A stretch of 18,236 bases of DNA from CAZGOM01 sp964542875 (GTDB lineage Bacteria > Planctomycetota > Phycisphaerae > Phycisphaerales > Phycisphaeraceae), in contig CAZIWA010000115.1 of assembly GCA_964542875.1 (NCBI GenBank), forward strand, positions 1 to 18,236. The letters run 5' to 3'. Of this stretch, positions 1 to 6,501 are shown in pieces. The position numbers and the translations under genes are program-made. A model generated the notes under the pieces. That model worked only from the letters and a program-made list of their open reading frames with translations, was not told the origin of the DNA and did not search any database. The number at the start of each line of letters is the position of its first letter. The stretch's first letter is position 1.

Positions 1-74
1 ATAAGGATGATCCGGTGCTTGTCGAGAAGCTGAGAGTGATTGAGGGAAAGATGCCGCCGATGAGTGGGCATTGA
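1..74 (+). CDS. C-terminal tail of an unidentified protein (5' end outside window)
   Basis: A reading frame enters from the left edge (first full codon at position 3) and ends at TGA 72-74. The 23 visible residues are KDDPVLVEKLRVIEGK followed by MPPMSGH. They look like ordinary charged coding sequence, but too little remains to name a family. It converges on the minus-strand lyase gene that ends at 266, and the gap between them holds a dispersed hairpin repeat. It could be a chance open frame, because no start codon is in view. Confidence 0.4.
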   Translation, partial: KDDPVLVEKLRVIEGKMPPMSGH

Positions 75-102
75 TGTTGGTGTGTGATTTTTGTGGGTTG
101 AG

Positions 103-153
103 CGGGAGGTCGGGCTGGCGCCCGAATACCCTCGTTTGCACGTCGGGCTAACG
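103..153 (+). repeat. Dispersed repeat, 5-prime module, copy 1
   Basis: The stretch shares most of its length with 6355-6405: a CGGGAGGTCGGGC block, a variable loop, GCCCGA, then CCCTCGTTTGCACGTCGGGC and TAACG. The inner part forms a 6-bp hairpin (TCGGGC, 4-nt loop, GCCCGA). In both copies the module lies 46-48 bp before the CACAGCAC hairpin module, so the two appear to form one composite element of about 130 bp. Confidence 0.75.
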
Positions 154-184
154 TATTTTTGGCGGGAGGTGGGGGCGGGTTTTT

Positions 185-234
185 CGTTGGCGCGAGCAAG
201 ACACAGCACTGCTTCGGGCCGTGCTGTGCCACCC
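185..234 (+). repeat. Dispersed 50-bp hairpin repeat, copy 1
   Basis: These 50 bp match 14250-14299 at 49 of 50 positions; the only difference is C209 against T. The core is a hairpin: CACAGCAC (202-209) pairs perfectly with GTGCTGTG (221-228). Two further pairs close a TTCGG loop after a T/C mismatch. It lies 32 bp beyond the stop of the lyase gene, on the side where that gene's mRNA would end. It may act as a 3-prime-end structure or be a REP/MITE-type mobile element. Confidence 0.85.
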
Positions 235-265
235 GGAGTGGTTGGGGCGAGTGTGCAGCGGAAGG

Positions 266-2257
266 TTAGAGGGTGGACGGGCTGGCGAGGTTGGTTTGGA
301 TGATGACAGCGCCGGCGGCGTCTGATGCTTTGAAGGCCAGGCCGTCGAATGAGAACTCGATGGCGTCGACGGGGCTGGTGATCCGGGTGCCGGTTTTGGT
401 TTGGGAGAACTGGATGTCGGCGGGCTGGGGGGTGCGGGCAAAGAGGGTGAGGAAGATGGCTTTACGGCCCTGGAGCGAGGCCTGGAGCCAGGCTTCGTTT
501 TTCTGGGTGATGGGGGTGTCGATGCGGGTTTTATCAAACGGGGCTTTGTTTGCGTGGGTGCCCTGTGTGAAGGTGGGCGCAACGGCGGTGGGGCATGAAA
601 CATGGCAGGCCAGGCCGTGGGCGGCAGGACCGGGGATGTCGAAGCGGCCTGCGGAATTCACGGTGACCGGGGAGGCGGTGTGCCAGCGGACGCCGAGGTC
701 TTTGGCATTATCCGCGGCGGTGATGCTGTCGAGCACGGCGACGTAGTTGCCGGCGTGGATGACGGCGCGATGGACAGCAACGGCGGGGACGTACAGCGGC
801 GTAAGGTCCAAGGACCAGGCCGCGGTGGGGCCGGCGACGGGATGGGTGAACTGGGAGAAGTCGATGATTTTGGCTTGATCGTCCCCGCGGCGGGAAACTT
901 CCCGCGCATCGATCTGGGGCACGTTGTGGCCGGTGGAAGAGGCCTGGTAATACCTGTAGCGGTTGGCCCCCCAGAAGTCTTTGGGATACATGGGAACGAT
1001 GATGCCGGGATCGATGATGAGCGGATGGTTGTCGACGTAGAGGCAGACTGAGCCGATGTCGTGGTGGCCGTGGATTTCGTTGCCCATGCCTGCTTTGGAG
1101 AAGACGGTGAGCGGGTTCTGGCCTGGGGCCTGCGACCAGCTGGAGCGGCTGACAATGCATGCGGAATAGGCCTTGAAAGCCGCTGCGAGGGGGAGGCCGG
1201 ATTGTTCGGGGGCGACGGGCTCCAGTGCCTGGTTATAGGTGAGGAGCTCAAACCAGGCGTGGGCGGCTTTGTCCTGGGGGAAAGACTGGAAGGCGAGGTA
1301 GGCCCATTGGATGAGAGCGTCGCCGGAAGCGTCGGCGATGGCGGCGTACTGGCAGACGTTTAGCGGCCTGCCGGGATGGGTGTCGCCAAAAGGGGCGGGG
1401 AGGGCGCCGGGGAGGAGGAATTGCATCTGCCATCGGCAGTTCTGGACGAAGGGCCATTGGGCGAGGCGGTTGGCCGTGCCGGCCGTCCAGCAGCGATGGA
1501 TGGCGAAGAACATGGCGGGCATGCGGGTGGCGGCGGAGTAGCCCATGGATTCATTGCTTTCGCCGTCGGGCCCGTAACAGTTCATGTAACGGTTCATCCG
1601 GTCGGCGGAATCGTTGGCGAGGTCTTCCCATTTTTTGTCGAGATGGGAAAGGGCCATGGCGCAGACGCCGTAACCGGCGACGACGACGGCGAGCCAGTTG
1701 TTGGCGCGGTCGGTGTCGGGGTTGAGGAAGCCGACTTTCTGTTCGATGGAGAGGATGCAGGGGTCGAGCCCGCGTTTGACGGCGCCTTCGATGATGGCGT
1801 TGAGGTCGGGGCCGGGGATTTTGTCGCCGACCCAATTGAGCATGAGGCCAAGGCCCATGAGGAGCTGGCCGGTGCGAAGGTCGACGGGGTTTTGGAGGTG
1901 GGCGAGGTCGCGCCAGTCGGGCCAGAGGGTTTCATCCATGATGGCCTTGGCCTGGGCGATGGCGTCCAGCAGGAAGGCGCGGTCCTGGGTGATCAGATAG
2001 GCCAGGGAGTTTGTGATGAGGCGTTCCTGGACGGCGAGGACGACGAGGTAGTCCCGGTTGGCGACTTTGGCCTGCTCCGGGTCGCGGCCGGGCGTGAGCG
2101 TGGCGGGCGTGATGACGGGCTGGCCCTGCCAGTGCCTGGCCTGGGCGAGGGTGTGCTGCCAGAGCTCAGCCGGCAGGCCGGACTGGATGCTGACGCGCAG
2201 AAGCGCGATGGAGCGCGAATACGGGGTGGGCTCGCTGGAGATGAGAAAGGTGGGCAT
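266..2257 (-). CDS. Heparinase II/III-family polysaccharide lyase-like protein
   Basis: The 663-residue product resembles alginate/heparin-type lyases of the heparinase II/III superfamily, which cleave uronic-acid polysaccharides by beta-elimination. The N-terminal half is alpha-helical, as in the (alpha/alpha) toroid domain, with NNWLAVVVAGYG near 186-197 and PDGESNESMGY near 230-240. The C-terminal half has family-like beta-sandwich motifs: GHHDIGS (397-403), a PLIIDPG segment (about 412-418) and STGHNVP (441-447). H398 or H399 and Y240 are plausible active-site or metal-site residues by analogy; I cannot align them exactly. The ATG at 2257 has no clear Shine-Dalgarno site, and the frame is open upstream to 2357 without another ATG. 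No signal peptide is visible, which is unusual because these enzymes are usually exported. Substrate is unknown. Confidence 0.82.
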   Translation of the reverse strand: MPTFLISSEPTPYSRSIALLRVSIQSGLPAELWQHTLAQARHWQGQPVITPATLTPGRDPEQAKVANRDYLVVLAVQERLITNSLAYLITQDRAFLLDAIAQAKAIMDETLWPDWRDLAHLQNPVDLRTGQLLMGLGLMLNWVGDKIPGPDLNAIIEGAVKRGLDPCILSIEQKVGFLNPDTDRANNWLAVVVAGYGVCAMALSHLDKKWEDLANDSADRMNRYMNCYGPDGESNESMGYSAATRMPAMFFAIHRCWTAGTANRLAQWPFVQNCRWQMQFLLPGALPAPFGDTHPGRPLNVCQYAAIADASGDALIQWAYLAFQSFPQDKAAHAWFELLTYNQALEPVAPEQSGLPLAAAFKAYSACIVSRSSWSQAPGQNPLTVFSKAGMGNEIHGHHDIGSVCLYVDNHPLIIDPGIIVPMYPKDFWGANRYRYYQASSTGHNVPQIDAREVSRRGDDQAKIIDFSQFTHPVAGPTAAWSLDLTPLYVPAVAVHRAVIHAGNYVAVLDSITAADNAKDLGVRWHTASPVTVNSAGRFDIPGPAAHGLACHVSCPTAVAPTFTQGTHANKAPFDKTRIDTPITQKNEAWLQASLQGRKAIFLTLFARTPQPADIQFSQTKTGTRITSPVDAIEFSFDGLAFKASDAAGAVIIQTNLASPSTL

Positions 2258-2540
2258 AGATGGATACTTTAACTGGGGAAGGAATTTAAAAGCATGTGGA
2301 ATATACGACGGCGTTCCATTGGATGGGTTGAAGGATGGGCGATGTTGACGGTGGTATTAAAGCACGGGTCAACATGGACGCTTAGATGTGGAATCCGGAA
2401 AATGGACTGCGGCAGTTGGAATGGGAGATTGCAGTTTAGATCGTGAGATAGAGATAGAAAAAGGCCTAGGTTAGATTTAGATTGCGTTGTATACTCACCG
2501 CTTCCTCATGAAGGGGTCATTTCTTTAAAGGATGATGTAC
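2258..2540. other. Divergent intergenic region between the lyase and prepilin genes
   Basis: This gap of about 280 bp lies between two divergently oriented starts and should hold promoters for both. It is more AT-rich than the flanking genes, notably at 2440-2500. A TATACT hexamer at 2490-2495 points toward the prepilin gene. I see no RNA gene, convincing ORF or repeat in it. Confidence 0.6.
2490..2495 (+). promoter_or_regulatory. Possible -10 element upstream of the prepilin-like gene
   Basis: TATACT at 2490-2495, preceded by TTG, lies in an AT-rich stretch about 45 bp before the chosen start at 2541. No good -35 hexamer sits 16-18 bp upstream (2466-2473 reads CTAGGTTA), so the call is weak. 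Confidence 0.3.
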
Positions 2541-3359
2541 ATGCATCAAAAGAACAAGACTGGCGGATTTACGTTGGTGGAACTGCTGGTGGTGATTTCA
2601 GTGGTGGCGGTGCTGCTGGCGATTCTGATGCCGGGGATTTCGGCGGCGCGCGAGCAGGCACGCAAGATTCAGTGCGCGACCAATGCACGGCAGTTGATGC
2701 TTGCGTCGCTGGTGTATTCCGAGGCGCATAAAAACGTGGTGCCGTATGGGTTCTACTACGATCAGGGCGGGGCGAACCAGTATTCGTTCTACGGCGTGGT
2801 GCGGCGTGAACTGTATTTGAATTACGGGGTGAACCGGCCGACGCTGTGGTGGTGCCCCAATGCGCGGATGAGGCAAGACCCGCCGATGAGCCCGTTGTAT
2901 TTCCAGGAGGGGTGGTTCACCGGGTCAACGACGCTGCCGGGGACGCCGGCGGCGGGCGGGCTGGTGAATATCGGCGGGGTGGACGTGGAATACGGGGCCA
3001 ACCGTGATCAGACGGGTTACGGGTACTTCGCGGGGCCGCAACGCGGATTCACGGGGGCGGCGGCAGAGACATACAGCATGCCGATCATGCTGCGGTTTGC
3101 CGATGCGCGAGACCCGGCCAACCGGATCGTCTGGGGTGATAACCTGAATTTGCCCGGGGTGGCCAATGGCGGCGCGGGGCTGTGGAAGCAGCCAACCAAC
3201 ACGCATGACACCCGGGGCGACTGCGTTGCGACGGGGGGAAATTTTGCTTTCGCCGATGGACATGCGGCGTGGAGGCAGTACCGCAATGGCGGCATTGACA
3301 ACAACGTGGGGCAGTTTGGCACGTCCGGGCATTGGCAGTATTTTTTGTACAAGCCATGA
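2541..3359 (+). CDS. Prepilin-type N-terminal cleavage/methylation domain protein (type II secretion pseudopilin-like)
   Basis: The N-terminus is a class III (type IV pilin-like) signal: a short basic leader, MHQKNKTGG, then FTLVELLVVISVVAVLLAIL. Prepilin peptidase would cut between G9 and F10, leaving the conserved Glu at +5 (E14) and a hydrophobic helix of about 20 residues. The C-terminal part has NFAFADGH, a motif common in the large planctomycete/lentisphaeral pseudopilin-like families. I chose ATG 2541 because AAAGGA (2527-2532) is then 8 nt upstream; ATGs at 2532 and 2535 are too close to it. The product is 272 residues. It stands alone, not in a gsp operon, and ends at a strong terminator. 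Such proteins are often numerous paralogues of unknown role, so a pilus or secretion function is not proven. Confidence 0.88.
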   Translation: MHQKNKTGGFTLVELLVVISVVAVLLAILMPGISAAREQARKIQCATNARQLMLASLVYSEAHKNVVPYGFYYDQGGANQYSFYGVVRRELYLNYGVNRPTLWWCPNARMRQDPPMSPLYFQEGWFTGSTTLPGTPAAGGLVNIGGVDVEYGANRDQTGYGYFAGPQRGFTGAAAETYSMPIMLRFADARDPANRIVWGDNLNLPGVANGGAGLWKQPTNTHDTRGDCVATGGNFAFADGHAAWRQYRNGGIDNNVGQFGTSGHWQYFLYKP

Positions 3360-3393
3360 GAGGCTGTCCGGTGTCATAAGAGAAATCAAAGAG

Positions 3394-3425
3394 GTCCGGA
3401 GTCATCGACTCCGGACTTCTTTTTT
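3394..3425 (+). terminator. Intrinsic terminator of the prepilin-like gene
   Basis: GTCCGGAGT (3394-3402) and ACTCCGGAC (3408-3416) form a perfect 9-bp stem with the 5-nt loop CATCG. TTCTTTTTT follows at 3417-3425. It lies 35 bp after the stop at 3359. On the minus strand only a weak T-rich tail follows, so it may help terminate pheS transcripts, but mainly serves the plus strand. Confidence 0.9.
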
Positions 3426-3463
3426 GAGTTCTGATTCTTCAGGCGCGGGACACGCGCGGTGCT

Positions 3464-4510
3464 TTAGAACTGCTTGAGGAAGCGGATGTCGTTTTCGAAG
3501 AGGAGGCGGATGTCCTGGATGCCGTATTTGCGCATGGCGAGGCGTTCGATGCCGAGGCCGAAGGCGAAGCCGGTCCAGATTTCGGGGTCGTAGCCGACGG
3601 CCTGGAAGACGGAGGGGTCGACCATGCCGCAGCCGCCTACTTCGACCCAGCGGGTCTGGCCGCGGATGGTCATCTTGACGTCGATTTCAGCGGAGCATTC
3701 GGTGAAGGGGAAGAAGCTGGGGCGCAGGCGGATTTCAGCGTCGGCGCCGAAGTAGGCGTGGACGAACTGAATGAGCGTGGTTTTGAGGTCGGACATGCTG
3801 ACGTCTTTGTCGACGTAGAGGCCTTCGACCTGGTGGAACATGGAGTAGTGGGTGGCGTCGTGTTCGTCGGGGCGGTAGACGCGGCCGGTGGCGACGACCC
3901 GGATGGGGGGCTGGGTGTTTTCCATGACCCGGATCTGAATGGTGCTGGTCTGTGAGCGGAGCATGCGCAGGGCGCCGCCGCCGGAGGAGCCGGGTTTGGG
4001 GACGTCGATGTAGAAGTTATCGAGGGGGTCGCGGGCGGGGTGGGATTCGGGGATGTTCAAGGCGATGAAGTTGTGGAATTCATCTTCCACTTCGGGGCCT
4101 GTGGCGACATCAAAACCCATGCGGCCGAAAACTTCGACAAGGTCGCCGATGGTCTGGCTGATGACGTGGGCGCGGCCCATGCCGGCGGGGAGGCCGGGTT
4201 CGGTGACGTCGACGACGGGCCCGGCTGACTTGGCGGTTTGAGCAGCGGAAGAGCCGACGTGGCCGAGGGCTTGTTTGACGTTCTCGACGGCGGCGGCGAG
4301 CTCGGCTTCGATTTCGCCCCGGGTTTTGCCGAACTGGGCGCGCACGTCCTGCTGGACGTCTTTGATGGCGGATTTTAAGCCGGGGATGACGCCGGTTTTG
4401 CCGAGCCACTGCTTGGTGAACGCATCGACGGACTCAGGGCTGGTGGCCTGTTTGAGGTCCGCAAGGGCTTTGTCGCGGAGGGCTTTGAGTTCGTCGAGTG
4501 TTTTGGCCAT
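3464..4510 (-). CDS. pheS: Phenylalanine--tRNA ligase alpha subunit
   Basis: The product charges tRNA-Phe with phenylalanine as the catalytic alpha subunit of the cytoplasmic alpha2-beta2 enzyme. Its 348 residues fit the bacterial family. Residues 1-90 form the helical coiled-coil arm that binds tRNA. The class II catalytic core follows, with GRVYRPDEHDATH (209-221), FHQVEG (225-230), FPFTEC (267-272), EVGGCGMV (290-297) and motif 3 GLGIERLAMRKYGIQDIR (318-335), whose arginine contacts ATP. The expected partner pheT is not next to it: the 3-prime neighbour is a convergent prepilin-like gene. The start at 4510 (MAKTLDELKALRDKAL) fits the family. It has no Shine-Dalgarno site, and a 14-bp direct repeat (4515-4542) lies just upstream. 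Identification is secure. Confidence 0.97.
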   Translation of the reverse strand: MAKTLDELKALRDKALADLKQATSPESVDAFTKQWLGKTGVIPGLKSAIKDVQQDVRAQFGKTRGEIEAELAAAVENVKQALGHVGSSAAQTAKSAGPVVDVTEPGLPAGMGRAHVISQTIGDLVEVFGRMGFDVATGPEVEDEFHNFIALNIPESHPARDPLDNFYIDVPKPGSSGGGALRMLRSQTSTIQIRVMENTQPPIRVVATGRVYRPDEHDATHYSMFHQVEGLYVDKDVSMSDLKTTLIQFVHAYFGADAEIRLRPSFFPFTECSAEIDVKMTIRGQTRWVEVGGCGMVDPSVFQAVGYDPEIWTGFAFGLGIERLAMRKYGIQDIRLLFENDIRFLKQF

Positions 4511-4514
4511 GGAT

Positions 4515-4542
4515 GGGGTCTAGGGGCTGGGGTCTAGGGTCT
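4515..4542 (-). repeat. Two 14-bp direct repeats just upstream of pheS
   Basis: GGGGTCTAGGGGCT (4515-4528) is followed directly by GGGGTCTAGGGTCT (4529-4542); 13 of 14 positions match. In pheS orientation the repeat reads CTAGACCCC twice and ends 4 bp before the start codon, where a ribosome-binding site would normally lie. Confidence 0.65.
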
Positions 4543-4607
4543 TGTCAGAGACTGCGGAGGTATTGTCGTCTTTGGGCGGGGTTTTGTCATGGGCAGGGCA
4601 ACGGGAT

Positions 4608-4638
4608 GTCGGCTTACGCATCGGAATGCTAAGCCGAC
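4608..4638. repeat. REP-like intergenic hairpin between purD and pheS
   Basis: GTCGGCTTA (4608-4616) pairs perfectly with TAAGCCGAC (4630-4638). Inside, after a single bulged C, GCAT (4618-4621) pairs with ATGC (4626-4629) around the loop CGGA. It is 28 bp past the purD stop in purD orientation. No T-tract follows, so it is more like a REP element or an mRNA-stabilising structure than a standard terminator. No second copy is in this window. Confidence 0.7.
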
Positions 4639-4665
4639 CTACGTGAAGCCCTCGGACTTTTGGGG

Positions 4666-5958
4666 TTACTTCATGACGCGGAAGCCGATGTCTTTGCGGT
4701 ACTGGGCGCCCTGGAAGTGGATTTGGGCGCAGGCTTTGTTGGCCAGGTCGCGTGCTTCCTTGAGGGAGTTGCCCAGGGCGGTGACGTTGAGGACGCGGCC
4801 GCCGGCGGTGACGAGCTCTTTGTCTTTTTTGGAGGTGCCGGCGTGGAAGACTTTGATGAGGCCGGGTGCGATGGCTTCGGCGTCGGCGATGCCGGAGATG
4901 GGGAGGCCCTTGCGGTATTCGCCGGGGTATCCGCCTGAGGCCATGACGACGCATGCGGCGTGCTTGGTGTCCCAGTGGAGGTCGACTTTATCAAGCTCGC
5001 CTTTGCAGACGGCGAGGATGACTTCGAGCATGTCGCCTTTGAGGCGCATCATGAGTGCCTGGGTTTCGGGGTCGCCGAAGCGGGCGTTGAATTCGATGAC
5101 TTTGGGGCCGCCTGCGGTGAGCATGAGGCCGGCGTACATGACGCCCTGGTAGACGACGCCTTCAGAGCGGCGAAGGACATCGACCATGGGGACGAGGATG
5201 AGCCGGTGGATGTCGTTCATCACGGCTTCGGAGACGATGGGTGTGGGGCAGTAGGTGCCCATGCCGCCTGTGTTGGGGCCTTTATCGCCTTCGTAGGCTT
5301 GTTTGTGGTCCTGCACGGGGTCAAGGACGAAGATGTTGCGGCCGTCGACGAGCGCGAGGATGGAGACTTCCTGGCCGGTGAGCTTTTCTTCGATGAGGAC
5401 GGTGGAGCCGGCGTCGCCGAACACCTTGTCCTTCATGATGAGCTTGAGGGCTTCGAGGGCTTCCGCGGAGCCGGAGCAGACGGTGACGCCTTTGCCTTTG
5501 GCGAGGCCGGAGGCCTTGATGACCATGGGCTGGTCTTTGGCGCTGGCGTAGATGACCGCGGTTTCGTAGTCGGTGAAGGCCTTGGCGTCGCCGGTGGGGA
5601 TGCCGGCGGCGCGCATGAGCTGCTTGGCGTAGGCCTTGTCGGCCTCGATGCGGGCGGCGGCGGCGGTGGGGCCAAAGACGTAGCGGCCGGGGCGGGCGAG
5701 CTTGTCGGCCATGCCTTCGGCGAGGGGGTCTTCGGGGCCGATGATGATGAGCTCGACATTGTTCTGGCGGCAGAAGTAGTCGATCTGATCGCAGGTTTTG
5801 GTGTCTGCCTTGTCGGCGTTGATGGGCACGTTGGTGCCTAGTTCGGCCGTACCGCCGTTGCCTGGGGCAAAGTAGAGCTTGCCGCACTTTTTGGATTGTT
5901 TGATTTTCCAACCCAGGGCGTGTTCACGCCCGCCGCTACCAATGATCAAAACGTTCAT
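4666..5958 (-). CDS. purD: Phosphoribosylamine--glycine ligase (GAR synthetase)
   Basis: PurD catalyses step 2 of de novo purine synthesis in the cytoplasm: 5-phosphoribosylamine + glycine + ATP gives glycinamide ribonucleotide. The 430 residues match the monofunctional bacterial enzyme. The N-domain starts MNVLIIGSGGREHALGWKIK (glycine-rich GSGGREHA at 7-14). The ATP-grasp domain has PMVIKASGLAKGKGV (144-158), with K148 the likely ATP-binding lysine, then DHKQAYEGDKGPNTGGMG (217-234) and EFNARFGDPETQ (289-300), which carries metal-binding Glu and Asn. The C-terminal domain ends GFRVMK. No other pur gene is adjacent. The start at 5958 is the only sensible one, and the upstream region lacks a clear Shine-Dalgarno site. 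Identification is secure. Confidence 0.97.
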   Translation of the reverse strand: MNVLIIGSGGREHALGWKIKQSKKCGKLYFAPGNGGTAELGTNVPINADKADTKTCDQIDYFCRQNNVELIIIGPEDPLAEGMADKLARPGRYVFGPTAAAARIEADKAYAKQLMRAAGIPTGDAKAFTDYETAVIYASAKDQPMVIKASGLAKGKGVTVCSGSAEALEALKLIMKDKVFGDAGSTVLIEEKLTGQEVSILALVDGRNIFVLDPVQDHKQAYEGDKGPNTGGMGTYCPTPIVSEAVMNDIHRLILVPMVDVLRRSEGVVYQGVMYAGLMLTAGGPKVIEFNARFGDPETQALMMRLKGDMLEVILAVCKGELDKVDLHWDTKHAACVVMASGGYPGEYRKGLPISGIADAEAIAPGLIKVFHAGTSKKDKELVTAGGRVLNVTALGNSLKEARDLANKACAQIHFQGAQYRKDIGFRVMK

Positions 5959-6005
5959 AGGGGGGGTATTGTAACGGAGGATGAGAAGGGGTGAGATTTA
6001 TGAGG

Positions 6006-6018
6006 TATGAATTTATGA
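6006..6018 (-). promoter_or_regulatory. AT-rich motif upstream of purD (possible promoter part)
   Basis: TATGAATTTATGA lies 48-60 bp upstream of the purD start in an otherwise GC-rich region. A near copy, TATGAATTATGA, lies at 7660-7671 upstream of phoH. On the coding strand these read TCATAAATTCATA and TCATAATTCATA and contain -10-like hexamers. No convincing -35 was found. Confidence 0.25.
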
Positions 6019-6073
6019 AGTAAAGAGGCCGGGGAGAGGCAGGGTATGGGCATTTGCCGACTTCCCACGTGGC

Positions 6074-6103
6074 CGGGTTATCGGGTGACGGGTTGTCGGG
6101 TGT
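6074..6103. repeat. 15-bp imperfect tandem repeat, two units
   Basis: CGGGTTATCGGGTGA (6074-6088) is followed by CGGGTTGTCGGGTGT (6089-6103); 13 of 15 positions match. Function is unknown and it may be replication slippage. Confidence 0.6.
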
Positions 6104-6249
6104 CCATGAGGAACCCAAAGGGGAATCATGCCGCAAATGGCATTTACCCTGGGTGGCATGCACTTGATCGAAACCCACGACAGCTCAAATGCTTTTACCT
6201 TGATGGAAGAGGGATTTGGGTGGTGGCGTGAATGGGGGCGCAACGGAAG

Positions 6250-6285
6250 GGGGACAGGTCCCTTGAAGAAAGGGGACCAGTCCCC
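6250..6285. repeat. GGGGACAGGT-type hairpin repeat, copy 1
   Basis: GGGGACAGGTCCC (6250-6262) pairs with GGGGACCAGTCCCC (6272-6285) with one central mismatch, leaving a short TTGAAGAAA loop. A second copy is at 7738-7772. The two share the flanking CAACGG-AAGG and the GAAGAAA loop. The form resembles REP palindromes mobilised by REP-associated tyrosine transposases (RAYTs), though no such gene is in this window. Confidence 0.8.
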
Positions 6286-6354
6286 GGAAAGGGTTTTGGG
6301 GAGCGGGGTTGGGCGGAGGATTTGGATGTTGACGGCGTGATTTTTGGAGAGCTA

Positions 6355-6405
6355 ACGGGAGGTCGGGCTTTGCCCGAAGACCCTCGTTTGCACGTCGGGC
6401 TAACG
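6355..6405 (+). repeat. Dispersed repeat, 5-prime module, copy 2
   Basis: This copy carries the same blocks as 103-153: CGGGAGGTCGGGC, a TTT loop, GCCCGAAGAC, then CCTCGTTTGCACGTCGGGC and TAACG. Here GCTAACG also occurs just before the module (6351-6357), so the unit is flanked by GCTAACG on both sides. The inner hairpin is TCGGGC/GCCCGA. Confidence 0.8.
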
Positions 6406-6448
6406 TGTTTTTGGTGTGGGTGGGTGAGGGGGTTGTGGGTGGCGTGTG

Positions 6449-6489
6449 GCCCAGACACAGCACGCCTTCGGGGCGTGTTGTGCCACCCG
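6449..6489 (+). repeat. Dispersed hairpin repeat, diverged copy 2
   Basis: The core CACAGCACGCC (6456-6466) pairs with GGCGTGTTGTG (6472-6482) over 11 bp with one G-T wobble and the loop TTCGG. The TGCCACCCGG tail also matches the other copies. Bases differ from copies 1 and 3 near the loop but pairing is kept. It starts 12 bp beyond the phoH stop on the side where that mRNA would end, yet no T-tract follows. Confidence 0.8.
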
Positions 6490-6501
6490 GAATTGGGGTG
6501 G

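Larger units (their letters stand above)
75..265. other. Convergent intergenic gap filled by a composite dispersed repeat
   Basis: This gap separates the plus-strand tail ending at 74 from the minus-strand lyase stop at 266. I see no gene in it. It contains a 5-prime module (about 103-153, with a TCGGGC/GCCCGA hairpin) and a 50-bp 3-prime module (185-234, with a CACAGCAC/GTGCTGTG hairpin). Both modules recur near 6353-6489, and the 3-prime module recurs at 14250-14299. No T-tract follows either hairpin on either strand, so neither is a standard intrinsic terminator. Confidence 0.7.
5959..6501. other. Repeat-rich intergenic region between purD and phoH
   Basis: These 543 bp hold no gene I can support. 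In order they contain an AT-rich patch with TATGAATTTATGA (6006-6018) about 50 bp upstream of purD, a 15-bp imperfect tandem repeat (6074-6103), a GGGGAC-type hairpin (6250-6285), and the two-part dispersed repeat (6355-6405 and 6449-6489). Several unrelated repeat types packed together suggest that mobile or palindromic elements accumulate here. Confidence 0.65.

Noticed and set aside
101..234. Possible CRISPR-like repeat array
   Set aside because: Only two distinct modules occur once each here; there are no regularly spaced repeats or cas genes.
1376..2272. 298-codon plus-strand frame opposite the lyase gene
   Set aside because: Low-complexity Gly/Val/Asp/Glu composition and full overlap with the heparinase-like gene mark it as a shadow.
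2410..2435. Possible sigma-54 promoter (TGGAATGGGAGATTGCA) before the prepilin gene
   Set aside because: The GG to GC spacing is 11 bp instead of the required 10, and the flanking consensus is poor.
4960..5841. 293-codon plus-strand frame opposite purD
   Set aside because: Antisense to purD, which has all its motifs; composition is typical of a shadow frame.
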